From contig DASVVO010000103.1 of the NCBI GenBank assembly GCA_036386515.1, forward strand, positions 39,447 through 103,446: DNA of 64,000 nt. The letters are read 5' to 3'. Source of the DNA: JAIVJZ01 sp036386515 (lineage in GTDB: Bacteria; Acidobacteriota; Blastocatellia; Pyrinomonadales; Pyrinomonadaceae). Below the pieces are notes generated by a model, which had not been told where the DNA came from, did not search any database, and saw nothing but the letters and a program-made list of their open reading frames with translations. Positions within the stretch are counted from its first letter, which is position 1, and each line of letters begins with the position of its first letter. Below, piece by piece: positions 17,802-26,930 of the stretch. A program made the position numbers and the translations under genes.

Positions 17802-18893
17802 TTAGTTGCTCGCGGCCGATTCGGCCTTTTTAGACTTCTCGGCCTTTTCCGCTTTGTCGGCCTTTTCGGCCTTCTCATCCGCCGTCTCGCTGACGGGGAT
17901 GCCGAGCGCGGCGCGCACTTCGCTCTCGATGCGACCGCGCAGTTCCAGGTTATCCTTCAAGGTCTGCTTCGAGTTGTCGCGCCCCTGCCCGAGCCGTTCG
18001 CCCTTGTAGGAAAACCACGCGCCGGACTTGTCAACGATTTTGTGGAGCACGCCGAGATCGATCAGGTCGCCCTCGCGCGAGATGCCCTCGCCGTACATGA
18101 TGTCGAACTCGCACTCGCGGAAGGGCGGCGCAACCTTGTTCTTCACCACCTTGACCTTCGTGCGGTTGCCCACCACGCGGTCGCCGTCCTTGATCGCGCC
18201 GATGCGGCGAATGTCGAGACGCAAGGAGGAGTAGAACTTCAGCGCGCGCCCGCCCGTCGTCGTCTCAGGCGAACCGAACATGACGCCGATCTTCTCGCGA
18301 ATCTGGTTGATGAAGATGAGGGTCGTGTTCGACGAAGAGACGACGGCCGTCAGTTTACGCAAAGCCTGCGACATCAGGCGCGCCTGCAAGCCCGGCAAAC
18401 TGTCGCCCATCTCGCCGTCCAACTCCGCGCGCGGCACGAGGGCGGCCACCGAGTCGATGACGATCACGTCCACGCCGTTCGAGCGCACGAGCGCCTCGCA
18501 AATTTCCAACGCCTGCTCGCCCGAGTCCGGCTGCGAGATCAACAGGTCGTCGATGTTCACGCCGAGTTTCCCGGCATACTCCGCGTCCATCGCGTGCTCG
18601 GCGTCGATATAGGCGGCGACGCCGCCGACGCGCTGCGCTTCCGAGACGATGTGCAGGGCGAGCGTGGTCTTCCCCGAAGACTCCGGGCCGTAAATTTCCA
18701 CGACGCGCCCGCGCGGGACGCCGCCGATGCCGATGGCCGCGTCAATCGAGAGCGCGGTCGTCGAGATCGCCAGAATGTCCGCGACTTCGCGCTCGCCGAG
18801 ACGCATGATCGACCCTTTGCCGAATTTCTTTTCGATATTGAGCAGCGCCGCCTCGACGGCCTTCCCGCGCTCGCTCTGTTTGCTATCAGCCAT
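17802..18893 (-). CDS. recA: Recombinase RecA
   Basis: 363 residues from the ATG at 18893 (an in-frame GTG lies four codons upstream). It catalyses homologous strand exchange and activates SOS repressor cleavage in the cytoplasm. Walker A GPESSGKT, 'YIDAEHAMD', Walker B region 'VIVIDSVAAL' and the L2 loop 'IFINQIREKIGVMFG' are all present. The C-terminal tail after about residue 330 is a Lys/Glu/Ala-rich charged segment, as is usual. A -10-like TATACT lies at 18964-18969 on the minus strand; no clear SOS operator was identified. A strong terminator follows. Confidence 0.98.
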   Translation of the reverse strand: MADSKQSERGKAVEAALLNIEKKFGKGSIMRLGEREVADILAISTTALSIDAAIGIGGVPRGRVVEIYGPESSGKTTLALHIVSEAQRVGGVAAYIDAEHAMDAEYAGKLGVNIDDLLISQPDSGEQALEICEALVRSNGVDVIVIDSVAALVPRAELDGEMGDSLPGLQARLMSQALRKLTAVVSSSNTTLIFINQIREKIGVMFGSPETTTGGRALKFYSSLRLDIRRIGAIKDGDRVVGNRTKVKVVKNKVAPPFRECEFDIMYGEGISREGDLIDLGVLHKIVDKSGAWFSYKGERLGQGRDNSKQTLKDNLELRGRIESEVRAALGIPVSETADEKAEKADKAEKAEKSKKAESAASN

Positions 18894-19165
18894 TGTCGTA
18901 ATCACTCTTTCTGTCCCCTCTTCTTACGTTTAGTTTGTGCGTCCGACCAGCGAACCGGAAGGCAGTATAGCACATGCAACGCAAGAATGGAACGTTGTTT
19001 CACGTGTGCAACAAAATTATTTTCACTGTAGGTGAGGTTTCAAAACCCGACCGCCGCGTGGTTTTTCCGCCGCGCGGCGGCGTCTCCGAGTCTCGATGCG
19101 GCGTTAGGATACGCCAACGGGCGCGCCCAAGTCGAGCGCGGTTGAGAGCTTTTTGCCGCCGCCCT

Positions 19166-19954
19166 CTAAGCGGGCAACAGGCCGCGCGCGAATCGGCCGA
19201 TGTGCTCGGTGAGGTCGGGCGCGTGCGCGTGTTTTTCGATCTCGGCGACGATGGCCGAGCCGACTACGGCGGCGTCGGCGTAACGCCAAACGTCCGCGAC
19301 CTGTTCCCTCGTCGAGATGCCGAAGCCGACGGCGACGGGCAAATCCGTGACGGCGCGCACGCGCCCGACGAGCCGCCCGGCCTCCGCGCTCGAAGCGCTT
19401 TGCACGCCCGTGACGCCCGCGCGCGAGACGGCGTAAATGAAACCGCTCGCGCGTTCCGCGATGCGGCGCAGCCGTTCGTCCGTCGAGGTCGGGGCGACGA
19501 GAAAGATGAGGTCGAGTTCGTGCGCGCGTAGCGTCGCGGCAAACTCCGTGGCCTCTTCGGGCGCGAGGTCGGTCACGAGCATGCCGTCCACCCCGGCGTC
19601 GCGCGCCTCGGCGCACAGACGCGCCGCGCCGAATTGCAGCAGAGGATTGTAATAACTGAACAGCACGACGGGAACATCCGTCTCGCGCCGCGCGTCACGG
19701 ATGACGGCCAGCACCTCCGCGACGCCGACGCGGTTGCGCAACGCGCGCTCCGACGCGCGCTGGATAACCGGGCCGTCGGCCATGGGGTCGCTGAAAGGAA
19801 CGCCGAGTTCGATGACGTTTGCTCCGGCGCGTGCGAGTTCCGGGATGAGCGCGCGCGTCGCGTCGAGCGTCGGGTCGCCGGCCGTGATGAAAGGAATAAA
19901 GCCGCGCCGCTTCTCTGCTCTCAGACGTGTGAAAGTTTCCGCGATGCGACTCAA
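19166..19954 (-). CDS. trpA: Tryptophan synthase alpha subunit
   Basis: 262 residues. Cleaves indole-3-glycerol phosphate to indole and glyceraldehyde 3-phosphate, passing indole to TrpB. Catalytic Glu in 'VIELGVPFSDPMADGP', catalytic Asp in 'GMLVTDLAPEE', and phosphate-binding 'VAVGFGISTREQV' and 'VVGSAIV' are present. The ATG overlaps the trpB stop by four bases (ATGA), indicating translational coupling, as is usual for the two subunits of the complex. Confidence 0.98.
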   Translation of the reverse strand: MSRIAETFTRLRAEKRRGFIPFITAGDPTLDATRALIPELARAGANVIELGVPFSDPMADGPVIQRASERALRNRVGVAEVLAVIRDARRETDVPVVLFSYYNPLLQFGAARLCAEARDAGVDGMLVTDLAPEEATEFAATLRAHELDLIFLVAPTSTDERLRRIAERASGFIYAVSRAGVTGVQSASSAEAGRLVGRVRAVTDLPVAVGFGISTREQVADVWRYADAAVVGSAIVAEIEKHAHAPDLTEHIGRFARGLLPA

Positions 19955-21204
19955 GGCAGTTCGACGCCTCCCACCGTTTCGCCGTGCGCGCGTTCGGTCG
20001 CGTGTTCCGGCCGGGGCGCATCAGCCACGCTCTGCACGTCCTTGTCGCCGCGCCCGGAGAGGTTCACGAGGATCGTCTGCTCCGGCGTCAACTCGCGCGC
20101 CAGACGCAGCGCGTAGGCGACGGCGTGCGCCGATTCCAGAGCCGGGATGATGCCCTCCTGCTCCGATAGAGTGCGGAAGGCCGCGAGCGCGTCGGCGTCC
20201 GAAGCCGCGACGTATTCGACGCGCCCGGCGTCGTGCAAAAAGGCGTGCTCAGGCCCGATGGAGGGATAATCGAGTCCGGCGGAGATGGAATGCGTGGCCG
20301 CGATCTGCCCTCGCTCATCCTGCAAGACGTAACTCATCGTGCCCTGCAACACGCCGGGACGCCCGCCCCCGCGCACGTTGAACCGCGCGGCGTGTTCGCC
20401 GAGTTGGTCGCCGCGCCCGCCCGCTTCGACGCCGATCATGCGCACACCCGCATCTCCGAGGAACGGGTGAAACAACCCGATCGAGTTCGACCCGCCGCCC
20501 ACGCACGCGACGAGCACACCCGGCAGACGCCCGCCTTCGCGTTCCATAAACTCGGCGCGCGCCTCGCGCCCGATGACGCTCTGGAAATCGCGCACCATGA
20601 GCGGGTAGGGGTGTGGGCCGAGCGCGCTGCCGAGCAAGTAGTAAGTGTCCGAAACGTTCGTCACCCAATCGCGCAGGGCTTCGTTGATGGCGTCTTTCAG
20701 AGTGCGCGCCCCCGCCTGCACCTCGCGCACCTCCGCGCCGAGCAACTCCATGCGAAAGACATTGAGGCGTTGCCGCCGCACGTCCTCCGCGCCCATGTAG
20801 ACGACGCACTGCAAACCGAACAGCGCGCAGACGGTGGCCGTCGCCACGCCGTGCTGCCCCGCGCCGGTCTCTGCGATGATGCGTCGCTTGCCCATGCGCC
20901 GCGCGAGCAACACCTGGCCGAGCGCGTTGTTGATCTTGTGCGAGCCGGTGTGCGAGAGGTCTTCGCGTTTGAGAAATAGGCGCGCGCCGCCCGCGAGAGC
21001 CGACAGGCGCGCGGCGTAATGCAGCGGCGTCGGGCGACCGGAAAAGTCGCGCAGCAGGGCGGCGTATTCCGCTTGAAACGCTTCGTCGCCGCGCGCGGCC
21101 GCGTAGGCTGCGTTCAACTCTTCGAGCGGAGCCATCAACGTCTCCGGCACGTAGCGACCGCCGTACACGCCCCAGTGGCCTTGCTCGTCGGGTTCAGCCT
21201 TCAT
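19951..21204 (-). CDS. trpB: Tryptophan synthase beta subunit
   Basis: 417 residues. PLP enzyme that condenses indole with serine to tryptophan. 'GRYVPETLMAPLEEL', the PLP-lysine in 'LKREDLSHTGSHKINN', 'AETGAGQHGVATA' and the phosphate loop 'CVGGGSNSIG' are present. The ATG at 21204 is preferred over a TTG five codons upstream. It is separated from trpF by a diguanylate cyclase and an unknown gene pair, so its expression may depend on a promoter inside the cluster. Confidence 0.98.
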   Translation of the reverse strand: MKAEPDEQGHWGVYGGRYVPETLMAPLEELNAAYAAARGDEAFQAEYAALLRDFSGRPTPLHYAARLSALAGGARLFLKREDLSHTGSHKINNALGQVLLARRMGKRRIIAETGAGQHGVATATVCALFGLQCVVYMGAEDVRRQRLNVFRMELLGAEVREVQAGARTLKDAINEALRDWVTNVSDTYYLLGSALGPHPYPLMVRDFQSVIGREARAEFMEREGGRLPGVLVACVGGGSNSIGLFHPFLGDAGVRMIGVEAGGRGDQLGEHAARFNVRGGGRPGVLQGTMSYVLQDERGQIAATHSISAGLDYPSIGPEHAFLHDAGRVEYVAASDADALAAFRTLSEQEGIIPALESAHAVAYALRLARELTPEQTILVNLSGRGDKDVQSVADAPRPEHATERAHGETVGGVELP

Positions 21205-21253
21205 GTTGAAATCTCTCAAATGTTGAATGTCAGGAAACGTCGCTCAAGGCATT

Positions 21254-21670
21254 TTACTGGGTAACAGCCGGAGGTTCGTTATGTTTTAACCAATCGCGCA
21301 TTTTCGATGTCAGGCGCAACAGGTAACGAGCGATGAAGCCGAACAGCAACGTCACCAGCACCAATGAAGTTGAAACGGCGCTGTAATCCAGTACACCGCT
21401 AATCCCGACCTCACAGAAATGCCTTAGCGACGAGTAAACTATTTTACAAGCATCGGGAGCGAATATGCAGGTCAGAAGGCACGCGGCGACGGTCAACGGG
21501 ATCGCCTTGGCTTGGTAGATTGAAGTAAAAGACTCATGCTCCTTCCTGTGGTTGGCGGGTGTTGCGTAGTTGGGCGTGTCAATCACTTTTGCCATTTCGG
21601 GATACCACAACCCGAAAAAAATTGCCAACACGGTCAGCAACAGGCTCGCCGCGGAGAGGAGATCACTCAT
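21254..21670 (-). CDS. Hypothetical membrane protein, second gene of an unknown pair
   Basis: 138 residues with three predicted membrane helices: about 5-22 ('LLLTVLAIFFGLWYP'), 55-72 ('IPLTVAACLLTCIFA') and 95-118 ('STSLVLVTLLFGFIARYLL'). A Lys/Arg/Asp tail follows. AGAGGG precedes the ATG, and the gene starts 14 bases after the previous gene, so the two form a tight unit. Codon use is less GC-rich than the flanking trp genes, suggesting acquisition. Family not recognised. Confidence 0.65.
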   Translation of the reverse strand: MSDLLSAASLLLTVLAIFFGLWYPEMAKVIDTPNYATPANHRKEHESFTSIYQAKAIPLTVAACLLTCIFAPDACKIVYSSLRHFCEVGISGVLDYSAVSTSLVLVTLLFGFIARYLLRLTSKMRDWLKHNEPPAVTQ

Positions 21671-21684
21671 GGTGTTTTGACCCT

Positions 21685-22248
21685 CTAAGTCGTACTGCTC
21701 AAGCGGGTGCGGAGTTTGTTGTATGAATCTTCCTTAAGCTCCCAGACCGAGATCGCGCCCTGCTTACGAGCAATGGGGAAGGATTTTCCATCAATAGACG
21801 CGAGCAAGCGATTCAGTTCGCTCACGATATTTTCACTGTTGATGTTCAGCAAATAGTGTTCGTTGTTCTCGTCCTTCGTCGCGTTCTCGATTGTATTTTT
21901 TAAAGTTTTCCAGATCGCTTCGTGGAGGTCGTACTGATATTTCGAGATTACCGAGCGAATCAGCCCGCGGCTTTGCGTCACCGTGGTTTGGAACAAATTG
22001 CTCACGGTCTGCTCGGCGGGAATTTGCTGTTCCAACGCCTCTTTGATGAGCAGGAACAGGCGATACTCTCTAACGTCCGAACCGCGCGTGAAGACCTTTT
22101 GCCCCAGAAACATGCGCACGTATTCTTCCAACGCCGCCGCGCCATAAAGGCCGAGGCAGGCGGCGAGATTCGTACTACTGCAACCCAATATTCCTGCCAG
22201 TTGACGCTGTTCCTCGTCTTCGAGTTGGAGAGTAACTGTTATTTTCAT
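21685..22248 (-). CDS. Hypothetical protein with possible ribbon-helix-helix N-terminus, first gene of an unknown pair
   Basis: 187 residues from the ATG at 22248, with GAGG six bases upstream; the open frame reaches 22317. The first 45 residues ('MKITVTLQLEDEEQRQLAGI') give one strand followed by two helices, compatible with a ribbon-helix-helix DNA-binding fold. The rest is largely helical. Its pairing with the three-TM protein downstream suggests a cytosolic component with a membrane partner. Neither is a known toxin-antitoxin family to my eye. Lower GC than its neighbours. Confidence 0.6.
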   Translation of the reverse strand: MKITVTLQLEDEEQRQLAGILGCSSTNLAACLGLYGAAALEEYVRMFLGQKVFTRGSDVREYRLFLLIKEALEQQIPAEQTVSNLFQTTVTQSRGLIRSVISKYQYDLHEAIWKTLKNTIENATKDENNEHYLLNINSENIVSELNRLLASIDGKSFPIARKQGAISVWELKEDSYNKLRTRLSSTT

Positions 22249-22368
22249 AGATGGCCTCACAGTTGCCGAGTGTTGAGTAAAGCCTGGCCTTCGGGTGTGA
22301 AGCGGACAGGCTATCAAAGGAAACTTACTTTAGCAGCCACGGATTATTATAGTTCATCGCAGCTGACT

Positions 22369-23304
22369 TTAAGACTGGACGAGCGGCGGGGTGCTGATCA
22401 CGCGGTTGCGCCCTTCGCCTTTGGCGCGGTAGAGGGCAGCATCGCCCGCGGCGTAGAGCGTGCGCTCGGAGGTGGCATGGGCGGGGCAGGAGGCGACGCC
22501 GATGCTGACGGTGACAAAGCCGAGGCTCTCGACCTCGTGCGCCGACACCGCTTCACGCAGACGCTCGGCGGCGGCCAGCGCGCTCGGCTCGTGCGCGCCC
22601 GCCAGCAGGAGCGCGAACTCTTCGCCGCCGAGGCGCGCCGCCGTGTCGTTGTCGCGCGAGAGTTCGGTGAGCGCGGCGGCCACGTGGCGGATCACCACGT
22701 CGCCCGCCGAATGCCCGTGCGTATCGTTGACGCGCTTGAGAAAATCAATGTCCACCAAGAGGAGCGAGCAGGCGACGCGGTAACGTCGCCAGCGTTCGAG
22801 TTCCTGGCCGAGCGCGGTGCGAAAGCGTCGGCGGTTGGCGAGGCCGGTCAGGTAGTCGCGGTCGGCTTCGGCGCGCAGGCGGTCTATTTCGCGTTTGAGT
22901 TTAACGAGTTGTTCGGTGCGCGCGAGGAGCAGGGGGAGTTCGGCGGGTAGTTGGAAATAATCGAACGCGCCCGCCGAGATGGTCGCGTGCCGGAGCGCGG
23001 CGTTGGCTTCCGTATCGCCGAAGAGGATGAGGGGCACGCCCTCCTGCTCGCGCACGACGTGGCGCGTCAACTCGTCCGCGCTAATGCCTTTGAGGTTCGT
23101 GTCGGCGACGACGACGTGCGGGCGCGACTTGCGCAAAGCGACGATGGCCGCCGCGCCGCTCGCCACGCCGACGACGGCGAGGCCGGCGCGCACCAGGGCG
23201 TCGAGCGAAGCGGCGCGGCCTGGCTCGTCCGTCACGACGAGCACGCGTCCCTGCTCGCGTGAGTTCGCCTGCTCGCTAGTCTCTCGCGCGGTTCCTGCGC
23301 TCAT
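22369..23304 (-). CDS. Response-regulator-like diguanylate cyclase (REC-GGDEF)
   Basis: 311 residues. An N-terminal receiver-like domain (20-135) has Asp68 as possible phosphoacceptor ('VVVADTN') and an acidic pocket ('VVTDEP'). The conserved lysine before the last helix is replaced ('FDYFQLPAEL'), so phosphorylation signalling may be atypical. The C-terminal GGDEF domain (about 145-305) has 'VDIDFLKRVNDTHGH', active-site GGEEF (226-230) and an intact inhibitory RxxD site (RDND, 217-220), predicting active, product-inhibited cyclic di-GMP synthesis. No partner kinase is nearby. It lies within the trp cluster. Confidence 0.9.
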   Translation of the reverse strand: MSAGTARETSEQANSREQGRVLVVTDEPGRAASLDALVRAGLAVVGVASGAAAIVALRKSRPHVVVADTNLKGISADELTRHVVREQEGVPLILFGDTEANAALRHATISAGAFDYFQLPAELPLLLARTEQLVKLKREIDRLRAEADRDYLTGLANRRRFRTALGQELERWRRYRVACSLLLVDIDFLKRVNDTHGHSAGDVVIRHVAAALTELSRDNDTAARLGGEEFALLLAGAHEPSALAAAERLREAVSAHEVESLGFVTVSIGVASCPAHATSERTLYAAGDAALYRAKGEGRNRVISTPPLVQS

Positions 23305-23461
23305 GAATTTCGTTGAAGGGCAAGCTCTTTATTGAACAGTTAAGCAGGAGGTTTTTGGGGCTGCTGCGGGTCGCGCGGTTGAGGCTCAACGTCGTGCTCG
23401 GCCGCGGCGCGCTTCTCGCAAACGATACGCCGACAGCATACCTTAAACGCACGGCTGCGCG

Positions 23462-24094
23462 TCAAGGCTTTTTCTCGCCCGCCCGCACCGCCGCGATGAA
23501 AGCGCGCACACGCGCCGCGTCTTTCCGGCCGGGCGCGCTTTCCACGCCGCTGCACACGTCAACCGCGTAAGGCGCGACGGCCGCCATCGCCGCACAGACG
23601 TTTTCCGGCGTGAGTCCGCCCGCGAGATACAAACGCGCGACCACTTCGCGCGTCCGTCGCGCCAGCGTCCAGTCGAACGTCTCGCCCGTCCCGCCGCGCG
23701 CGTGTGCGTTGTAGGCGTCGAGTAAAATCGAACCCGCCGGATACCGCGTCGCCTCCTCCGGCGCAAAATCTTTCCCCACGCGCAACGCTTTAATAACTTC
23801 ATGCCCGCCGAGCGCGCCGCAATACTCCGGCGGCTCATCGCCATGCAACTGCACCGCCGCCACGCCCGACTCCGCTGCCAAGCGCGCCACGGCCGCCGCG
23901 CTCTCTTCGTTGACGAACACGCCCACACACAATACCGACGGCGGCATCTCCGCGATGATGCCTCGCGCCTCGCGCGGCTCGATGTAGCGCGGGCTGCGCG
24001 CGTAGAAGTTAAAGCCGAGCGCGTCGGCTCCCGCCTCGACCGCCGCCAGCGCATCCGCCCTATTCGTTATGCCGCAGACTTTAACTTTCACCAT
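23462..24094 (-). CDS. trpF: Phosphoribosylanthranilate isomerase
   Basis: 210 residues. Converts phosphoribosylanthranilate to CdRP in tryptophan synthesis. Catalytic Cys in 'KVKVCGITNRADA', 'GFNFYARSPRYI', 'VQLHGDEPPEYC' and catalytic Asp in 'ILLDAYN', with 'GGTGETFDW' and 'LAGGLTPENV' at the phosphate site. The ATG at 24094 or an adjacent GTG is the start. It lies 182 bases after trpC, a gap that holds a 36-bp duplication of the trpC 3' end. Confidence 0.97.
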   Translation of the reverse strand: MVKVKVCGITNRADALAAVEAGADALGFNFYARSPRYIEPREARGIIAEMPPSVLCVGVFVNEESAAAVARLAAESGVAAVQLHGDEPPEYCGALGGHEVIKALRVGKDFAPEEATRYPAGSILLDAYNAHARGGTGETFDWTLARRTREVVARLYLAGGLTPENVCAAMAAVAPYAVDVCSGVESAPGRKDAARVRAFIAAVRAGEKKP

Positions 24095-24227
24095 CACGCT
24101 TCCGCACTATGCGACTCTCCCGGCTCTCCGACCTCTCGCATTTGAAATTTCAAATGATGAATTTGAGATACGCATTTTCACATCCGCACCCGCTCATCAT
24201 GCTTACCTGTTCATTCATCACTCCCCT

Positions 24228-24299
24228 CAAACTTCCGCGCTTACCCTTACAAACCGTCTTCCGCAAACTTCCGCGCTTACTCGTCCAAGTCGTCTTCCG
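24228..24299. repeat. 36-bp tandem duplication across the trpC stop codon
   Basis: Two 36-bp copies (24228-24263 and 24264-24299). Both start with CAAACTTCCGCGCTTAC and end with GTCTTCCG, differing in about eight central positions. The right copy covers the last codons and stop of trpC on the minus strand; the left copy lies just after the stop. The period is twelve codons. Confidence 0.75.
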
Positions 24300-25095
24300 C
24301 CAGTAATGCGCGCAGGGCGTTGGCCGGGTCGGCCGCGCGCATCAAGGTTTCGCCGACGAGGAAGCCGCGATAGCCGTGCGACTTGAGGCGTCGCAGGTCG
24401 GCGTGCGTGCGCAGGCCGCTCTCGCTGACGAGGAGCGCGCACGGCGGCGCGTGCGCGGCGAGTTCCACGGAAGTGTCGAGCGAGACGGCAAAAGTGTGCA
24501 GGTTGCGATTGTTGACGCCGATGACCTTTGCGCCGCAAACGCCCGCACGCCGCAACTCCGCAAGCGTGTGAACTTCGACCAGCGCGTCCATGCCGAGTTC
24601 GTCTTCGGTGATGCGGCACAGGCGCGCGAGCGTGGCATCGTCGAGCGCGGCGACGATGAGCAGCAGCGCATCGGCGCGCGCCGCGGCCGCCTCGTAGAGC
24701 TGCCATTCGTCAACGATGAAATCTTTGCGGAGCAGAGGGAGCGTGGTGGCGGCGCGCACCTCGCGCAAATCTTCGAGCGAACCACGGAAATGATCTTCTT
24801 CGGTGAGGACGGAGATAGCGGCCGCCCCCCCGGCCTCGTAGCGGAGCGCGATTCCGGCCGGCGACGCATCGCGGCGGATGTCGCCGAGCGAGGGCGAAGC
24901 GCGTTTGATTTCGGCGATGACATTGAAGCCGCTCTCGCCTTCGAGCGCGGCGCGGAGCGCGTGCGGCCGCGCCGCGCCGCGCACGCTCAAGGCTTCCTCG
25001 CGCATCTCCGCGAGCGTGCGCAGGCTCGCCGCGCGCGCCAGCCGCGCACGCTTGTGCTCGATGATGCGGGTGAGAAAATCCGGCGTGCTCGTCAT
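24277..25095 (-). CDS. trpC: Indole-3-glycerol phosphate synthase
   Basis: 272 residues. Closes the indole ring from CdRP. Characteristic motifs: 'VIAEIKRASPSLGDI', 'ISVLTEEDHFRGS', catalytic Lys in 'PLLRKDFIVDEWQ', 'LVEVHTLAEL', 'VIGVNNRNLHTF' and 'LVSESGLRTHADL'. Its ATG overlaps the trpD stop by four bases. The last residues and stop lie in a 36-bp tandem duplication. The C-terminal acidic tail (AEDDLDE) is slightly longer than needed. Confidence 0.97.
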   Translation of the reverse strand: MTSTPDFLTRIIEHKRARLARAASLRTLAEMREEALSVRGAARPHALRAALEGESGFNVIAEIKRASPSLGDIRRDASPAGIALRYEAGGAAAISVLTEEDHFRGSLEDLREVRAATTLPLLRKDFIVDEWQLYEAAAARADALLLIVAALDDATLARLCRITEDELGMDALVEVHTLAELRRAGVCGAKVIGVNNRNLHTFAVSLDTSVELAAHAPPCALLVSESGLRTHADLRRLKSHGYRGFLVGETLMRAADPANALRALLAEDDLDE

Positions 25096-26177
25096 GTGTT
25101 GGTCGCTTCCGCGAGTTGCCGTAGTTTGTCGAGCGCGTCGCCACGGTCAATGCTCCGCGCGGCCAGCGCGGCGGCCTCCGGCAAACTCGCCGCCGCACCG
25201 CCGACGTAGAGCGCGCCCGCCGCGTTGGCGATGACGAGCGCGCGCGCCGCATCGCGGCGTTCGCCCGTGAGCACGCCGCGGATGATGCGCGCGTTCATCT
25301 CGGCGTCGCCGCCGCGCAACTCTTCCAGGTTTGCGCGCGTGACGCCGAAATCTTCGGGCGCGATCTCGAAGGTGCTTACGACGCCATCCTTCGCTTCGGC
25401 CACGAGGGTCTGGTCGCTGACGGTGATCTCGTCCAGCCCGTCGCGGCCGTGAACGACCCACGCGCGCCGCGTTCCGAGGGCGGCGAGGGTGCGCGCGAGC
25501 GGTTCGACGAGCGAGGCGTGCCAGACGCCGATGATCTGTCGCGGCGCGCCCGCCGGGTTCGTCAACGGGCCGAGCAGGTTGAACGTGGTGTGGACGCCGA
25601 GTTCGCGGCGCACGCCCGCGACGCGCGCCGTCGCGCCGTGGTAGAGGGGCGCGAACATGAAGCACATGCCGAGTTCGTTGAGACACTTTTCCGAGACGGC
25701 GGGCGTGGTCGTGACGCCCACGCCGAGCGCGCTCAAGACATCCGCGCTGCCCGAACGACTGGTCGCAGCGCGGCTGCCGTGCTTCGCCACGGGCAGACCC
25801 GCGCCCGCGATGACGAAGGCGGCGGCGGTGGAAACGTTGAAAGTCTTCGCCGCGCTCGAACCCGTCCCCGCGGTGTCTATGAAATGTTCGTGCGTGGCCG
25901 TGATCCGCACGGCGCGCGCGCGCATCGCCCCGGCCATGCCCGTCAACTCTTCCACCGTCTCGCCCTTCAACGCCAGCGCGACGAGCGCGCCCGCGATCTG
26001 CGCGTCCGTCGCACGCTCGTCGAGCAAGGCGTCGAGCAGCGAGGCGGCTTCCGCGCGGCCTAAGTTCTCGCCGCGCATCAAGCGCAGCAACAACGCGCGC
26101 AGGGACGCACCCGCCGCCACAGCGTCATCCTTGCGCGCGGGCGTCGGCAAAAGCCATGCTGGCCTCTCGTTGCTCAT
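25092..26177 (-). CDS. trpD: Anthranilate phosphoribosyltransferase
   Basis: 361 residues. Transfers phosphoribosyl from PRPP to anthranilate. The core has 'DTAGTGSSAAKTFNVST' (PRPP-binding loop, where many homologues have GTGGD), 'VAKHGSRAATSRSGSAD', 'FMFAPLYHGA' and 'RELGVHTTFNLLGPLTNPAG'. About 20 N-terminal residues (WLLPTPARKD) precede the usual start of the helical domain. It is coupled to trpC by a four-base overlap and separated from trpG by a heptamer array. Confidence 0.96.
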   Translation of the reverse strand: MSNERPAWLLPTPARKDDAVAAGASLRALLLRLMRGENLGRAEAASLLDALLDERATDAQIAGALVALALKGETVEELTGMAGAMRARAVRITATHEHFIDTAGTGSSAAKTFNVSTAAAFVIAGAGLPVAKHGSRAATSRSGSADVLSALGVGVTTTPAVSEKCLNELGMCFMFAPLYHGATARVAGVRRELGVHTTFNLLGPLTNPAGAPRQIIGVWHASLVEPLARTLAALGTRRAWVVHGRDGLDEITVSDQTLVAEAKDGVVSTFEIAPEDFGVTRANLEELRGGDAEMNARIIRGVLTGERRDAARALVIANAAGALYVGGAAASLPEAAALAARSIDRGDALDKLRQLAEATNT

Positions 26178-26178
26178 A

Positions 26179-26353
26179 GGTCAGTTGTCAGCAGTCGGTT
26201 GTCCGTGGTCAGTGGTCAGTGGTCAGTAGTCAGTTGTCAGTCGTCAGTTGCATTCAATCTCATTAACTCAACGCACGCAGGTTACAGCCAGATCATCGAA
26301 GCCGAAACAACTGACTACTGACTACTGACCACGGACAACTGACTATTGACTAC
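26179..26353. repeat. Inverted heptamer array, unit GTCAGTN (trpG-trpD gap)
   Basis: Left arm 26179-26250 and right arm 26307-26353 consist of GTCAGTT/G/A/C heptamers in opposite orientations, with a matching irregular unit (TTGTCCGTGG) in both arms. A spacer of 56 bases separates them. The right arm contains the trpG stop codon and its last codons (Gly-Ser-Gln-stop). Confidence 0.9.
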
Positions 26354-26915
26354 CATTGAGAAAATTGGCGAGCAGCCGCTTCCCTTCGGTCGTTAAAATC
26401 GACTCGGGGTGAAACTGCACGCCTTCGACGTTTAGCTCGCGGTGGCGCAAGCCCATGATCAACCCGTCGGCCGTGGTCGCGGAGACTTCGAGACACGCGG
26501 GCAGCGTGGCGCGCTCGACGACGAGCGAATGATAGCGTCCGGCGTTGAACTTCGGGGGCAGCCCCGCGAAGACCGTGCGCCCGTCGTGCTCGATCTCGGC
26601 CGGCTTGCCGTGGACGGGCAGCGGCGCGCGCACGACCCGCCCGCCGAAAACCTCGCCGATGGCCTGATGCCCCAAACAGACGCCGAAGACCGGCACGCGC
26701 CCCGCGAAATGTTTGATGGCCGCGCACGTGAGACCTGCGTCTTTCGGTTCGCCGGGGCCGGGCGAGATCAGAATCTTACGCGGACGAAACTCCCGCTCGA
26801 TCTCCTCCAACGTCACTTCGTCGTTGCGCCGCACCGCCATCTCCGCGCCCAACTCGCCGAGATACTGCACGAGGTTGTAAGTGAACGAATCGTAGTTGTC
26901 TATGATGAAGATCAT
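26343..26915 (-). CDS. trpG: Anthranilate synthase component II (glutamine amidotransferase)
   Basis: 190 residues. Class I amidotransferase supplying ammonia to TrpE. 'IDNYDSFTYNLVQYL', 'ISPGPGEPKDAG', nucleophile Cys in 'VFGVCLGHQAIGE' and the His-Glu pair in 'GVQFHPESILTTEG' are all present. It may also serve 4-amino-4-deoxychorismate synthesis, since no pabA is visible here. trpE lies 2.5 kb upstream, beyond an ankyrin gene and two insertion sequences, so TrpE and TrpG are probably no longer made from one compact transcript. Confidence 0.96.
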   Translation of the reverse strand: MIFIIDNYDSFTYNLVQYLGELGAEMAVRRNDEVTLEEIEREFRPRKILISPGPGEPKDAGLTCAAIKHFAGRVPVFGVCLGHQAIGEVFGGRVVRAPLPVHGKPAEIEHDGRTVFAGLPPKFNAGRYHSLVVERATLPACLEVSATTADGLIMGLRHRELNVEGVQFHPESILTTEGKRLLANFLNGSQ

Positions 26916-26930
26916 AAGAAGCTGCGCTGT

